In this document: positions 1 to 7,400 of the stretch, one piece after another | Position numbering within the stretch: position 1 is the stretch's first letter | Layout of the letters: each line of letters begins with the position of its first letter | From: Bacteroidales bacterium UBA4621 | Lineage (GTDB): Bacteria; Bacteroidota; Bacteroidia; Bacteroidales; Paludibacteraceae | DNA: 21,078 nt | Assembly: GCA_002387325.1 (NCBI GenBank) | Contig: DGIN01000101.1 | Coordinates: 1-21,078 of the forward strand | Direction of reading: 5' to 3' | Notes under the pieces: model-generated | The model's database searches: none | What the model saw: the letters and a program-made list of their open reading frames with translations, nothing else | Told to the model about the DNA's origin: nothing | Made by a program: the position numbers and the translations under genes

Positions 1-170
1 TTCGTTTTTTAACGAACTATTGACAAAGGAAATAGGCATAAAACTCAAACAAACGGTCGTATAAAATATGATGTGCAGGCGTATTTCCCTAATAGAAATA
101 TAACCAACAATTTTCATTTTTTTATTCCCTGCTTCTGCAATCAACGGCAAATATAAATCTAAAACTATAC

Positions 171-231
171 CGTCTGGTCGGAGATGCGGACGCCCCGTCT
201 GCGGTCAAGTCGTCAGACTTGTTTGGTTTTT
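171..231 (+). terminator. Tandem hairpins ending in a T-rich tract; attenuator- or sRNA-terminator-like
   Basis: The final hairpin is CAAGTC (206-211), loop GTCA, GACTTG (216-221), followed by TTTGGTTTTT (222-231), the form of an intrinsic terminator on the plus strand. Just upstream, GCGGACG (186-192) can pair either with CGTCTG (171-176) or with CGTCTGC (196-202); each pairing includes one G-U. GTCTG at 197-201 can also pair with CAGAC at 214-218, which would break the terminator stem. No recognisable plus-strand gene lies on either side inside the window, so whether this ends a small RNA, an off-window transcript or is a dispersed repeat cannot be decided. Confidence 0.4.
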
Positions 232-326
232 CGCTGTTCTTTAGATTTTATTAGACCCGCTTTTGTTGTCCCCAAATGGTATGCGAAAAGACTATGCTGA
301 CGCAAGTTCGATATAACCAAGTTCTA

Positions 327-354
327 CAAGACAAAACTTACAAACCTTGTCTTG
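327..354. repeat. 8-bp perfect inverted repeat (hairpin)
   Basis: CAAGACAA at 327-334 and TTGTCTTG at 347-354 are exact complements around a 12-nt loop. It lies about 56 nt beyond the stop of the minus-strand DHH gene. It may act as a 3' stabilising or weak terminating hairpin, although no T run follows it on the minus strand. Confidence 0.35.
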
Positions 355-409
355 CGATGCAGATGGTTTTATCCGTCCGGCAGGGCGGAAAGCAAAACTT
401 TATCCCGTA

Positions 410-1495
410 TCAATCCTTTTTGAAATAATGCCCGTAGTTGTGCAGAAAGCGTTCCACGGCTTGGGGCAAAGTACCATAGTATTCACCGCCGGAGGCGTTG
501 GCATGTCCGCCGCCATTGAAAATATCACGGGCAAAGATATTCACCGGGCGATCCCCCTGCGAACGGAGCGAGATTTTGATTTTGGTTTTTTCTCCATTGT
601 GCTGTTCCCGTTCAAAAGGCGTGGTTTTGTCCTCGCGCATAAAACAGGAATAGTAAACACCGCTTATCTGCAAAGGCAGATTGACAATCCCCTCCGCATC
701 GCCCGACTGGAAATTAAAGCGATATAACTCTTTGCGCCCCAGATAGATAAGTGCCGTATGGTACTCCGGGTAGATACGCATTTTCTGATACAGACAATAG
801 CCCATCAAGCGCATACGGTCGGCACTATAGTTGTTGAACACATTGTTATATACCGCATCTTTGTTAACTCCGAGCGACACCATCTGTCCGACTATCTCGT
901 ACATCTCCGGTTGGTTGGAATTGAACGAAAAATTCCCCGTATCGGTCATCATTCCCGTATAAAGACAAGTGGCGGTATCCACATTCAGTTGCTCTATCGG
1001 GAAAGCACATTCGCCCGCATTCATCGATTGAAATATGAACCGGTACACCAATTCGGACGCCGACGCACTATCTGGGTATGACATCATCACATCGGCAAAC
1101 GATGCGGGGTGCAAATGGTGGTCGATCATTACTTTCGGACAAGACAGAGAAAGCAGTTTGTCCCCCAACGGACCGATGCGTTTAGGCTCGTTAAAATCGG
1201 TGCAAACAACCAAATCCGCTGTTTCCAAAAGCGGATCCGCTACGGCTTTTTGCGAGTCGTAAACAATCACCTCTTTGGCACCGGGCATCCACCTGAGAAA
1301 CGATGGGAAAGCATTCGGCACAATCACACGCACATCGGTTTTGCCCGTTTGCTGCAAAAAATGAAGCATACCGAGACTGCTGCCCATAGCATCGCCATCG
1401 GGCGACAGGTGGGTCAGAATAACAATATGGTTTGCATTGTTTGCCAATGCATATGCTTGCGAAACTTGTTCTGCTGCCAGTTTGGGGTGTAACAT
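410..1495 (-). CDS. DHH-family phosphoesterase (NrnA-like oligoribonuclease/phosphatase)
   Basis: A 361-residue cytoplasmic DHH/DHHA1 enzyme of the NrnA type. Family members hydrolyse very short oligoribonucleotides, and several also act on 3'-phosphoadenosine-5'-phosphate or cyclic-di-nucleotide products. Visible motifs are SPDGDAMGSS (31-40, metal ligands D33 and D35), D100 in CTDFNEP, the name-giving D125-H126-H127 in MIDHHLHP, D185 in MMTDTGNFS, and the DHHA1 glycine-rich GGGHANASGG (328-337). All metal-binding positions look intact and the length fits the family. An upstream in-frame start at 1567 is rejected because the promoter (-7 box at 1524-1517) lies between it and the ATG at 1495; the leader would be about 15 nt. 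The gene diverges from the PpiC gene. The exact substrate cannot be read from sequence. Confidence 0.9.
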   Translation of the reverse strand: MLHPKLAAEQVSQAYALANNANHIVILTHLSPDGDAMGSSLGMLHFLQQTGKTDVRVIVPNAFPSFLRWMPGAKEVIVYDSQKAVADPLLETADLVVCTDFNEPKRIGPLGDKLLSLSCPKVMIDHHLHPASFADVMMSYPDSASASELVYRFIFQSMNAGECAFPIEQLNVDTATCLYTGMMTDTGNFSFNSNQPEMYEIVGQMVSLGVNKDAVYNNVFNNYSADRMRLMGYCLYQKMRIYPEYHTALIYLGRKELYRFNFQSGDAEGIVNLPLQISGVYYSCFMREDKTTPFEREQHNGEKTKIKISLRSQGDRPVNIFARDIFNGGGHANASGGEYYGTLPQAVERFLHNYGHYFKKD

Positions 1496-1516
1496 AGATA
1501 ATCTTGTATTTTCCGG

Positions 1517-1547
1517 CAAAGATACGCTTTTTTTTGTGTAATACAAA
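1517..1547 (-). promoter_or_regulatory. Bacteroidota-type promoter for the DHH phosphoesterase gene
   Basis: On the minus strand, a -33 TTTG (plus-strand CAAA at 1544-1547) and a -7 TATCTTTG (plus-strand CAAAGATA at 1517-1524) are separated by 19 nt. This matches TTTG-N19/20-TAnnTTTG. Its -33 box falls between the two boxes of the opposing promoter. Confidence 0.7.
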
Positions 1548-1564
1548 ATAAATTCGTAACTTTG
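1533..1564 (+). promoter_or_regulatory. Bacteroidota-type promoter for the PpiC gene
   Basis: TTTG at 1533-1536 and TAACTTTG at 1557-1564 are separated by exactly 20 nt, a full match to the phylum consensus. Transcription would start near 1570 and give a leader of about 57 nt before the ATG at 1628. Confidence 0.75.
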
Positions 1565-1627
1565 CACGCTTTATGTAGCGTGCCGGAGTAGGCGCAAAAG
1601 AGAAAATTTAACACATACCACGATTAT

Positions 1628-3388
1628 ATGAAAAAGACATTTTTCGCAGCGGCAGCCCTGATGGCGGCAATGACCATCAGCGCAGAAGACCGGGTACTGA
1701 TGAACATTGACGGGAAACCCGTTATGGCATCGGAGTTTATGTACATCTATGAAAAAAACAACAAGGAAGCATCGCTCGACCCCAAAACAATGGACGAGTA
1801 TCTGGATTTGTTTGTTAATTTCAAACTGAAAGTAGCCGAAGCACAAGCACAAGGCATTGATACAACAGCGGCTTTCAAAAAGGAATTAGCCGGCTATCGC
1901 GCACAAGCAACGCCCAAGTATATGCAGGACAACGAGGCGTTGGACAGCCTTGTCCGCCTCAGTTACGACCATATCTCGCGAGACCGTCGTGCCGCCCATA
2001 TCGCTATCCAATGCCCCGCCGGCGCAGAAGAAACACAGGTAGAGGAAGCATTGGCAAAAATCAACGATGCACGTCTGCGTGTTACCACCGGCAAGGCTAT
2101 CAAGAAAGGCCGCCGTATGGTACTGCAGAAACCCGAAGACTTCAGCGAAGTGGCACGCGAAGTATCAACCGACCCCAGCGTACAGGAAACCGGCGGAGAA
2201 CTCGGTTGGATTACTCCCTTCCGCTATGTCTATTCGTTGGAAGAAGTAGTGTACAACACCCCTGTTGGCGAAGTGAGCGAGGTCTTCCGCAGCCCCTACG
2301 GTTTCCATATCGTCCTCGTTGAGGAGGAGCGACCGCACGAGGAAGTACACGCTTCGCATATTATGAAGATGGTGCCGCGCGGCAACGACTCAATCCGCTC
2401 CGTGATGAAGGGCATCATCGACTCTATCGCCCAAGTGGTGAATACCGGTAATTTTGCCGAACAGGCACGTACACTGTCAGACGACAAAGGTTCGGCTATG
2501 CGCGGCGGCGACCTCGGCTGGTTCGGAAAAGGTATGATGGTCAAACCTTTCGAGGACACGGCTTTCGGTATGGAACCCGGTACTATAAGCCTTCCTTTCC
2601 TGAGCGATTTCGGCTGGCATATCATCTACCTGCAGGGCCGCCGCGGCGTGCAACCATTGGACAGTATGTACCAGCAGATCCTTACGCAAGTGAAACGCGA
2701 CGAGCGTGCCAAAGAGGCGGACAAATCGTTTATCCGAAAGACCCGTGCCGAGTACCAACTCGCTGACAGCCTGACCGATGCCGAGGTGCGTGCATACGCC
2801 GATGCTCATCTTGAGGACAAGTATGACGACCTGCGCCACCTTGTACAGGAGTACCACGACGGTATCCTCCTCTTTGATGTATCGCTGCGCGAAGTATGGG
2901 ACAAAGCAGGCAAAGACACCGTCGGCTTGACCAATTTCTTCAACACCCACAAGAAAGACTATACTTGGGACGCACCCCGTTACAAAGGGTTTGTGGTCTA
3001 TTGCAAAGACAAAAACACGATGAAAGCGGCGAAATCTATCATCAAAAACTCCGACAAAGACTCGGTGGAGAGTTATCTCAACCATCGCCTGAATCTCGAC
3101 AGTGTAACGTATATCAAGTTCAACCATGGGCTGTGGGAGCAAGGGCAGAACCCCGCAGTCGATAAATACGGTTTCAAAGACAAAAAGGCAGAATATACCC
3201 CCTCGGAGGAGTTCCCGTACGTATTCTGCGTAGGCAAAGTGCTGAAAGCCCCCGAGGAATATACCGACGAGCGAGGCAAAGTTACCACCGACTACCAGGA
3301 CTACCTCGAACAAGAATGGCTCAAAGCCCTCAAGGCTAAATACAAGGTGGTCATCAATACGGACGTCTTCAACCAACTGAAGAAATAA
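1628..3388 (+). CDS. Peptidylprolyl isomerase, parvulin/SurA-like, periplasmic
   Basis: A 586-residue secreted foldase. It begins with a Sec signal peptide (MKKTFFAAAALMAAMTISA, likely cut before E20). An N-terminal helical chaperone-like part follows, then two parvulin (rotamase) domains. The first covers about 122-235, with GGELGWITPF and SPYGFHIVLVEE. The second covers about 241-337, with ASHIMKMV, GGDLGWFGKGMM and SDFGWHIIYLQGRRG. A C-terminal region of about 245 residues follows, as in large Bacteroidota PpiC proteins. Members isomerise X-Pro bonds and help outer-membrane proteins fold in the periplasm. It is the first gene after a strong promoter. The next genes also encode envelope proteins, though a 155-bp repeat-rich gap separates them. 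The assignment as a two-parvulin foldase is firm; client proteins are unknown. Confidence 0.93.
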   Translation: MKKTFFAAAALMAAMTISAEDRVLMNIDGKPVMASEFMYIYEKNNKEASLDPKTMDEYLDLFVNFKLKVAEAQAQGIDTTAAFKKELAGYRAQATPKYMQDNEALDSLVRLSYDHISRDRRAAHIAIQCPAGAEETQVEEALAKINDARLRVTTGKAIKKGRRMVLQKPEDFSEVAREVSTDPSVQETGGELGWITPFRYVYSLEEVVYNTPVGEVSEVFRSPYGFHIVLVEEERPHEEVHASHIMKMVPRGNDSIRSVMKGIIDSIAQVVNTGNFAEQARTLSDDKGSAMRGGDLGWFGKGMMVKPFEDTAFGMEPGTISLPFLSDFGWHIIYLQGRRGVQPLDSMYQQILTQVKRDERAKEADKSFIRKTRAEYQLADSLTDAEVRAYADAHLEDKYDDLRHLVQEYHDGILLFDVSLREVWDKAGKDTVGLTNFFNTHKKDYTWDAPRYKGFVVYCKDKNTMKAAKSIIKNSDKDSVESYLNHRLNLDSVTYIKFNHGLWEQGQNPAVDKYGFKDKKAEYTPSEEFPYVFCVGKVLKAPEEYTDERGKVTTDYQDYLEQEWLKALKAKYKVVINTDVFNQLKK

Positions 3389-3401
3389 CGTCCGCAGACA
3401 T

Positions 3402-3427
3402 CTGCAAAAAATATACGATTGTTAAGA
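3402..3427 (+). repeat. 26-bp direct repeat, copy 1
   Basis: Matches 3518-3543 at 24 of 26 positions (differences at the 12th and 20th bases). This copy begins 14 nt after the PpiC stop codon. The other copy ends directly at the gldG ATG. It also contributes to an 8-bp inverted repeat, TATACGAT (3412-3419) with ATCGTATA (3433-3440), that could fold as a hairpin in the PpiC 3' region. Confidence 0.8.
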
Positions 3428-3469
3428 TAGACATCGTATAGACTCTGTTATATCTCTGTCATAAAATTC

Positions 3470-3513
3470 GTTACCACCTCGTTAGGAGTGCGTTACCACC
3501 TCGTTACCACCTC
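3470..3513 (+). repeat. Four tandem 11-bp units upstream of gldG
   Basis: The unit GTTACCACCTC occurs at 3470, 3492 and 3503. The unit at 3481 (GTTAGGAGTGC) keeps the first four bases but has diverged elsewhere. The array ends 30 nt before the gldG start and sits inside the spacer bounded by the 26-bp direct repeats. I see no consensus promoter in this spacer. Confidence 0.85.
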
Positions 3514-3517
3514 CTAC

Positions 3518-3543
3518 CTGCAAAAAATGTACGATTATTAAGA
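3518..3543 (+). repeat. 26-bp direct repeat, copy 2, abutting the gldG start
   Basis: Second copy of the 3402-3427 sequence, 116 bp downstream of the first. Its last base is immediately before the ATG at 3544, so it forms the whole proximal leader of gldG. Copy 1 may be a relic duplication of this leader. Confidence 0.8.
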
Positions 3544-5160
3544 ATGAAGCGTTTCGGCTGGCTCATAGCAATCATGGGAATTGTACTGCTCAATGTGGCA
3601 GTACATTTCTGCGTGGTGCGCTGGGATATGACCGACGACCACCGCTACAGCCTCAGCCAACCCACCAAGCAACTCCTCTCGAAATTGGAGCAACCCCTTG
3701 AGGTTACACTCTATCTCACAGGCGACCTCAACTCGGGATTCCGCCGACTGAAAACCGCTACCGGGGAAATGGTGGAGGAATTGGGCGTCTATGCCCGAGT
3801 GGATTGCCGTACATTCGATGCCGAAACGGAAAAAATACCCCCGCAACTCAACCCTATCATTATCCACGAGCGGCAAAAAGACGGCAAGACCGCACAGACT
3901 ACCGTCTATCCGTACGCAGGCATACGCTACGGAAACCGCAGCACAGTCGTGTCGTTGCTGCAAAACAACCGCGGAATGTCGGGCGAGGAAAATCTGAATA
4001 TCAGTATCGAAAACCTCGAATACGCTTTCGCCGAGGCTATCCACGGGCTGTTGCAAAACGAGGCTCCGCGCGTGGCATTCATCGAGGGACACGGCGAACT
4101 GCCCGAAGAAAACGTCTTCGACATCAGCACTTCGCTCAGCCGATATTTCCGGATAGATCGCGGTGTATTGGGCGACGACCCGCATATCCTTGACCCCTAC
4201 AAAGTGGTCATCATCGCCGACCCGCAAGGCAGTTTCTCCGATACCGACAAGTATATCCTCGACCAGTACCTTATGCACGGCGGACGTATCCTGTGGGTAC
4301 TCAACGGTGTGCGCTTCTCCAATCAGGTGCTTGCCGACGAGGGCTTTACGCCCGTACTGCCGTTGGACCTCAACCTAACGGATATGCTTTTCCGCTACGG
4401 CGTGCGTATCAATCCCGCATTGGTGCAGGACGTGCAGTGTCTACCCATACCGGTAAACGTATCGTCCGACCCGCAGAACCCCAACCTGCAACCTATGCCG
4501 TGGTACTATGCACCGCTGCTGCTCACCTCGCAGGTGTCGCCCATCACGCGCAATGTGGCACAGGTCAGTTGCACCTTTGCCTCGCCTATAGACATTGTCG
4601 GCGGAGAAGACGGCATACGCAAAGACGTTTTGTTGGCAACCTCCTCCGCCAGCCGGCTTATCGCCACGCCTGCCGAAGTGGATCTGACGGACATCAACCC
4701 CGATATGCAGACGTTCAAGTACCGGTTCATCCCCGTGGCGTTTGCTTTGGAAGGCGAATTTGAGTCGGTCTTTGCACATCGTATGCTTCCGGAAGCCATC
4801 AACACCCAAGAGGCAACGCTCGTCAAGAGTGTGCCTACCCGTCAGGTAGTAGTGGCGTCGGGCAGCATCATCCGCAACGAAGTACAGCAGGGACAAGCCC
4901 TGCCTGTAGGCTACGACCGCTATTCGGGTATGCAGTTCGGCAACCGTGATTTTCTTACCAACGCCGTTCTGTATCTCGCCGATGACGAAGGACTGATCGC
5001 CCTGCGCGAGAAAACGGTCGCTCTGCGCCTGCTCAACGACAAACGTGCGCACGACGAGCGTACCAAGATACAGATTATCACTATTGTAACACCCATTCTC
5101 TCATTGGCATTAGTGGGAATCATATCCCTGCTTGTGCGTCGTAGAAAATATGCAAGATAA
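3544..5160 (+). CDS. gldG: GldG-family protein, ABC transporter auxiliary component
   Basis: A 538-residue membrane-anchored protein. It has an N-terminal transmembrane segment (about 6-26), a large extracytoplasmic region, and a C-terminal transmembrane segment (about 508-530) ending in RRRKYAR. The signature after the first segment, WDMTDDHRYSLSQPTKQLL followed by PLEVTLYLTGDLNSGFRRLK, is typical of GldG. In gliding Flavobacteriia GldG works with the permease GldF and the ATPase GldA. Homologues also occur in non-motile Bacteroidales, where the role is unclear. Here no gldF or gldA is adjacent; the neighbours are a foldase upstream and a LysM/PBP protein 4 nt downstream. The symbol reflects family membership, not proof of gliding. 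Confidence 0.85.
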   Translation: MKRFGWLIAIMGIVLLNVAVHFCVVRWDMTDDHRYSLSQPTKQLLSKLEQPLEVTLYLTGDLNSGFRRLKTATGEMVEELGVYARVDCRTFDAETEKIPPQLNPIIIHERQKDGKTAQTTVYPYAGIRYGNRSTVVSLLQNNRGMSGEENLNISIENLEYAFAEAIHGLLQNEAPRVAFIEGHGELPEENVFDISTSLSRYFRIDRGVLGDDPHILDPYKVVIIADPQGSFSDTDKYILDQYLMHGGRILWVLNGVRFSNQVLADEGFTPVLPLDLNLTDMLFRYGVRINPALVQDVQCLPIPVNVSSDPQNPNLQPMPWYYAPLLLTSQVSPITRNVAQVSCTFASPIDIVGGEDGIRKDVLLATSSASRLIATPAEVDLTDINPDMQTFKYRFIPVAFALEGEFESVFAHRMLPEAINTQEATLVKSVPTRQVVVASGSIIRNEVQQGQALPVGYDRYSGMQFGNRDFLTNAVLYLADDEGLIALREKTVALRLLNDKRAHDERTKIQIITIVTPILSLALVGIISLLVRRRKYAR

Positions 5161-5164
5161 AACT

Positions 5165-6613
5165 ATGAAAAAACGATTCCTTATATTCGCTCTCTTGCTT
5201 GCGCAATGGGGTATTGCCACGGCACAGGAGTTGCTGCCCTACCCCGTTGATACCATCAACGGGAAAGAGGTCTATCGCTACGAGGTGGAGAAGAGCATCG
5301 GACTCTACCGTATCAGCGTTAATTTCAGTGTCAGCCAGGAAGATATTATCCGTTGGAATCCCCATCTCAAAGAAAGTGGTCTGCATTATGGTGAAACACT
5401 GTATATCCCCGTAGCAGGCAAGACCGTACCCGTAGTAAAACACTCGGTAGAACCGACCATTCTCGCAATATGTCCTGCCAAAGAACCCGAGAAAGCAGTT
5501 ACAACCGCCCCCACAGAACAGGCACAACCTGTATCCGAACCCGTAACACTGCCCGCTAAAGACAGCAAACCGGTTCTGGTATTAGAGAAAGTGCATGAAG
5601 ACACCATTCCTGCCGACACGCTGCATATACAAGCGGACTCGTCTTCGTTGCATATTGCCCTGATGCTACCGTTTCAGGCACGCAATACCAAGCGCGACAA
5701 GAATATGGACAGGTTTGTCGATTTCTACGAAGGTGTCCTGCTGGCTATGCAGGATATGCAGGACGACAGCACACATTTCGTATTGGACGTGTATGATACC
5801 GAAAAATCCGATTTGCGTGTACGCCAACTGATTGACAGCGGGCGTTTGGAGGACGTGGATGCCATACTCGGTTTGGCATATCCTATGCAACTGATGCAGG
5901 TAAGCGAATGGGCAAAAGAGAAACACGTACCCGTTCTGGTTCCGTTTGCGGATCATATCGAGGGAATTGAGACCAACCCGTATATCTTGCAGTTCAACCC
6001 CTCTCACAAACAGGAGGCGCAAGCGATGGCGGATTGGTTCGCACAGCACAAGCAGGAAATCAACTGCGTACTGATTGATGCCAAAGATGCGGATATACCG
6101 CAGAGTATCCGCCTCCTGCGCAAAGAGATTGCGGCACGCGGTATTCCGTCAACCACTGTTTCAATACGCAACATACTCAACGACTCGTTAGAAACGGCAT
6201 TGCGCGAGGGGGTGGAAAACATCCTTATCTTCAACACCGAGAAATACAGCAATATCCAAGTGCTGATACCCCGTGTGCAGAAAGCGCAAGGCGACCACCA
6301 AGTAACCCTCTACAGCCAGTATTCATGGAGCAAAGAGAATATCCCGTTGCCGCAGATATACACCTCGGTCTTTAAGCAGAAAATCACTCAAGACACCCAA
6401 TACGAGGAGCGTTTCCTGCATTATTTCGGACACGAACACGCCACCGACACCCCGCGTTTCGACTTGCTCGGATATGACCTGATGAGGGAATTGGTAGCCT
6501 GTCTGCAAGACACTGTATACCACGGCTTGCAATCAGATGTTCACTTTGAGCGTATCTCCGATGCAGGAGGACTTGTCAACACAAACATTGAAATACAACG
6601 TATCAACCCTTGA
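5165..6613 (+). CDS. Secreted LysM protein with type 1 periplasmic-binding-protein fold
   Basis: A 482-residue exported protein. It has a signal peptide (MKKRFLIFALLLAQWGIATA, cut before Q21), a LysM domain at about 38-83 (from YRYEVEKSIGLYRIS to GETLYIPV) that should bind peptidoglycan, a Pro/Lys/Thr-rich linker (about 84-150), and a C-terminal domain (about 153-482) resembling type 1 periplasmic binding proteins (SSLHIALMLPFQ, then alternating strands and helices). Such LysM-PBP fusions are common in Bacteroidota; their ligand is not known to me. In-frame ATGs at 5132 and 5150 overlap gldG and would place charged residues before the signal peptide, so the ATG at 5165, 4 nt after the gldG stop, is preferred. 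The gene is probably co-transcribed with gldG and overlaps the next gene by 4 nt. Confidence 0.85.
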   Translation: MKKRFLIFALLLAQWGIATAQELLPYPVDTINGKEVYRYEVEKSIGLYRISVNFSVSQEDIIRWNPHLKESGLHYGETLYIPVAGKTVPVVKHSVEPTILAICPAKEPEKAVTTAPTEQAQPVSEPVTLPAKDSKPVLVLEKVHEDTIPADTLHIQADSSSLHIALMLPFQARNTKRDKNMDRFVDFYEGVLLAMQDMQDDSTHFVLDVYDTEKSDLRVRQLIDSGRLEDVDAILGLAYPMQLMQVSEWAKEKHVPVLVPFADHIEGIETNPYILQFNPSHKQEAQAMADWFAQHKQEINCVLIDAKDADIPQSIRLLRKEIAARGIPSTTVSIRNILNDSLETALREGVENILIFNTEKYSNIQVLIPRVQKAQGDHQVTLYSQYSWSKENIPLPQIYTSVFKQKITQDTQYEERFLHYFGHEHATDTPRFDLLGYDLMRELVACLQDTVYHGLQSDVHFERISDAGGLVNTNIEIQRINP

Positions 6614-7332
6614 ACAAAACGGCAAGACATATAGTCCCTGTAGCGTTATTATGCTTGTTGGCAGTCTCTGCAGCGGCACAGCCGCGCCTGCGTGTACCCG
6701 AAATGTATGTGGGTGTACAAGGGGGAGTTGTAGCCTCTACGGTTCAGTTCTCGCCCACGGTATCCGATATGTCGCCTGTCACGGAGGCTGTGGTTCTCGG
6801 CGGTAACGGCGGGTTGGTATTCCGCTATAGTGCACAGAAGTGCTGCGCCGTACAGGTGGAACTCAACTATATGCAACGCGGCTGGCGCGAAGCCAATGCC
6901 GATGGTGCATATATGCGGGCGTTGCATTATATCGAGTTGCCGTTTCTAATGCATATCTATTTCGGGAGCCAATCATTCCGCGGGTTTGTCAATCTCGGTC
7001 CGCAAATAGGTTACTGCGTCTATGACGATATGGGCAGCGGAGTGCGCCAGACGGAGTCTGTACACCAGTATGCGACATTGGACAAGGCGTTTGACTGGGG
7101 AGCCGCAGGCGGATTAGGTTTCTATTACCGCTCAAAAAAAGCGGGTCTCTACCAGTTGGAAGCACGTTTCAACTATAGTCTCGGCACAATCTTTGCAAGT
7201 TCAGCCACGGACTACTTTTCGCAGTCCAACTCAATGAATTTGAGTATCAACCTTGCATGGATGTGGGAGATACGCCCACGCAAACAGCAATCGCTCCCGT
7301 CAGGGTGGGTACCGATGAAAGCAGAGAAATAG
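6610..7332 (+). CDS. Outer-membrane beta-barrel protein (PorT-like), TTG start
   Basis: A 240-residue exported protein with a signal peptide (NKTARHIVPVALLCLLAVSA, probable cut before Q24). The remainder is rich in aromatic and glycine residues in alternating strands, for example MYVGVQGGVVAS, CCAVQVELNYMQRGW and FRGFVNLGPQIGYCVYDD, the pattern of small 8- or 10-stranded barrels of the PorT/OMP_b-brl group. It starts with TTG at 6610, and the stop of the preceding gene (TGA 6611-6613) lies inside the same TTGA. The next in-frame Met (in PEMYVG) would remove the signal peptide, so the TTG start is well supported and translation is likely coupled. Specific function unknown; with the LysM/PBP protein upstream it suggests an envelope-linking pair. 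Confidence 0.8.
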   Translation: MNKTARHIVPVALLCLLAVSAAAQPRLRVPEMYVGVQGGVVASTVQFSPTVSDMSPVTEAVVLGGNGGLVFRYSAQKCCAVQVELNYMQRGWREANADGAYMRALHYIELPFLMHIYFGSQSFRGFVNLGPQIGYCVYDDMGSGVRQTESVHQYATLDKAFDWGAAGGLGFYYRSKKAGLYQLEARFNYSLGTIFASSATDYFSQSNSMNLSINLAWMWEIRPRKQQSLPSGWVPMKAEK

Positions 7333-7333
7333 G

Positions 7334-7368
7334 GATTAAGAATTAGGAATTAGGAATTAGGAATTAGA
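7334..7368 (+). repeat. Five tandem 7-bp units between the barrel gene and kduI
   Basis: Units start at 7334 (GATTAAG, degenerate), 7341, 7348 and 7355 (AATTAGG, exact) and 7362 (AATTAGA). The array spans 35 bp and begins one base after the stop codon of the upstream gene. It ends 32 nt before the kduI ATG. Confidence 0.9.
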
Positions 7369-7400
7369 GAAAAAGATACAACTACTAAAACTACAATACA

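Larger units (their letters stand above)
1..409. other. Gene-free left edge with several hairpins
   Basis: I see no convincing protein or tRNA/rRNA gene in these 409 bases. The left part (1-170) is AT-rich and starts with a 6-bp hairpin (1-6 with 11-16, loop TTTT) that may be the cut end of a terminator belonging to a gene outside the window. A GC-richer block at 171-221 holds competing hairpins followed by a T-rich tract (listed separately). An 8-bp perfect inverted repeat, CAAGACAA/TTGTCTTG, lies at 327-334 and 347-354. A weaker hairpin at 374-389, with outer arms GTTTT 366-370 and AAAAC 394-398, lies just past the minus-strand stop at 410. Either could help end transcription of the DHH gene, but neither has a good T tract in that direction. 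A lone TATATTTG (minus strand, 155-148) resembles a -7 box but lacks a -33 partner. Confidence 0.6.

Noticed and set aside
148..155. TATATTTG on the minus strand as a promoter reading leftwards out of the window
   Set aside because: Matches the -7 box, but no TTTG lies 19-20 nt upstream, and such boxes are frequent in AT-rich DNA.
2477..3376. 299-codon minus-strand open frame inside the PpiC gene
   Set aside because: Valine/phenylalanine-rich translation typical of an antisense shadow; the sense frame carries the parvulin motifs.
5132..5164. Earlier start codons for the LysM/PBP gene (5132, 5150)
   Set aside because: They overlap gldG and would put charged residues before a good signal peptide; the ATG at 5165 fits better.
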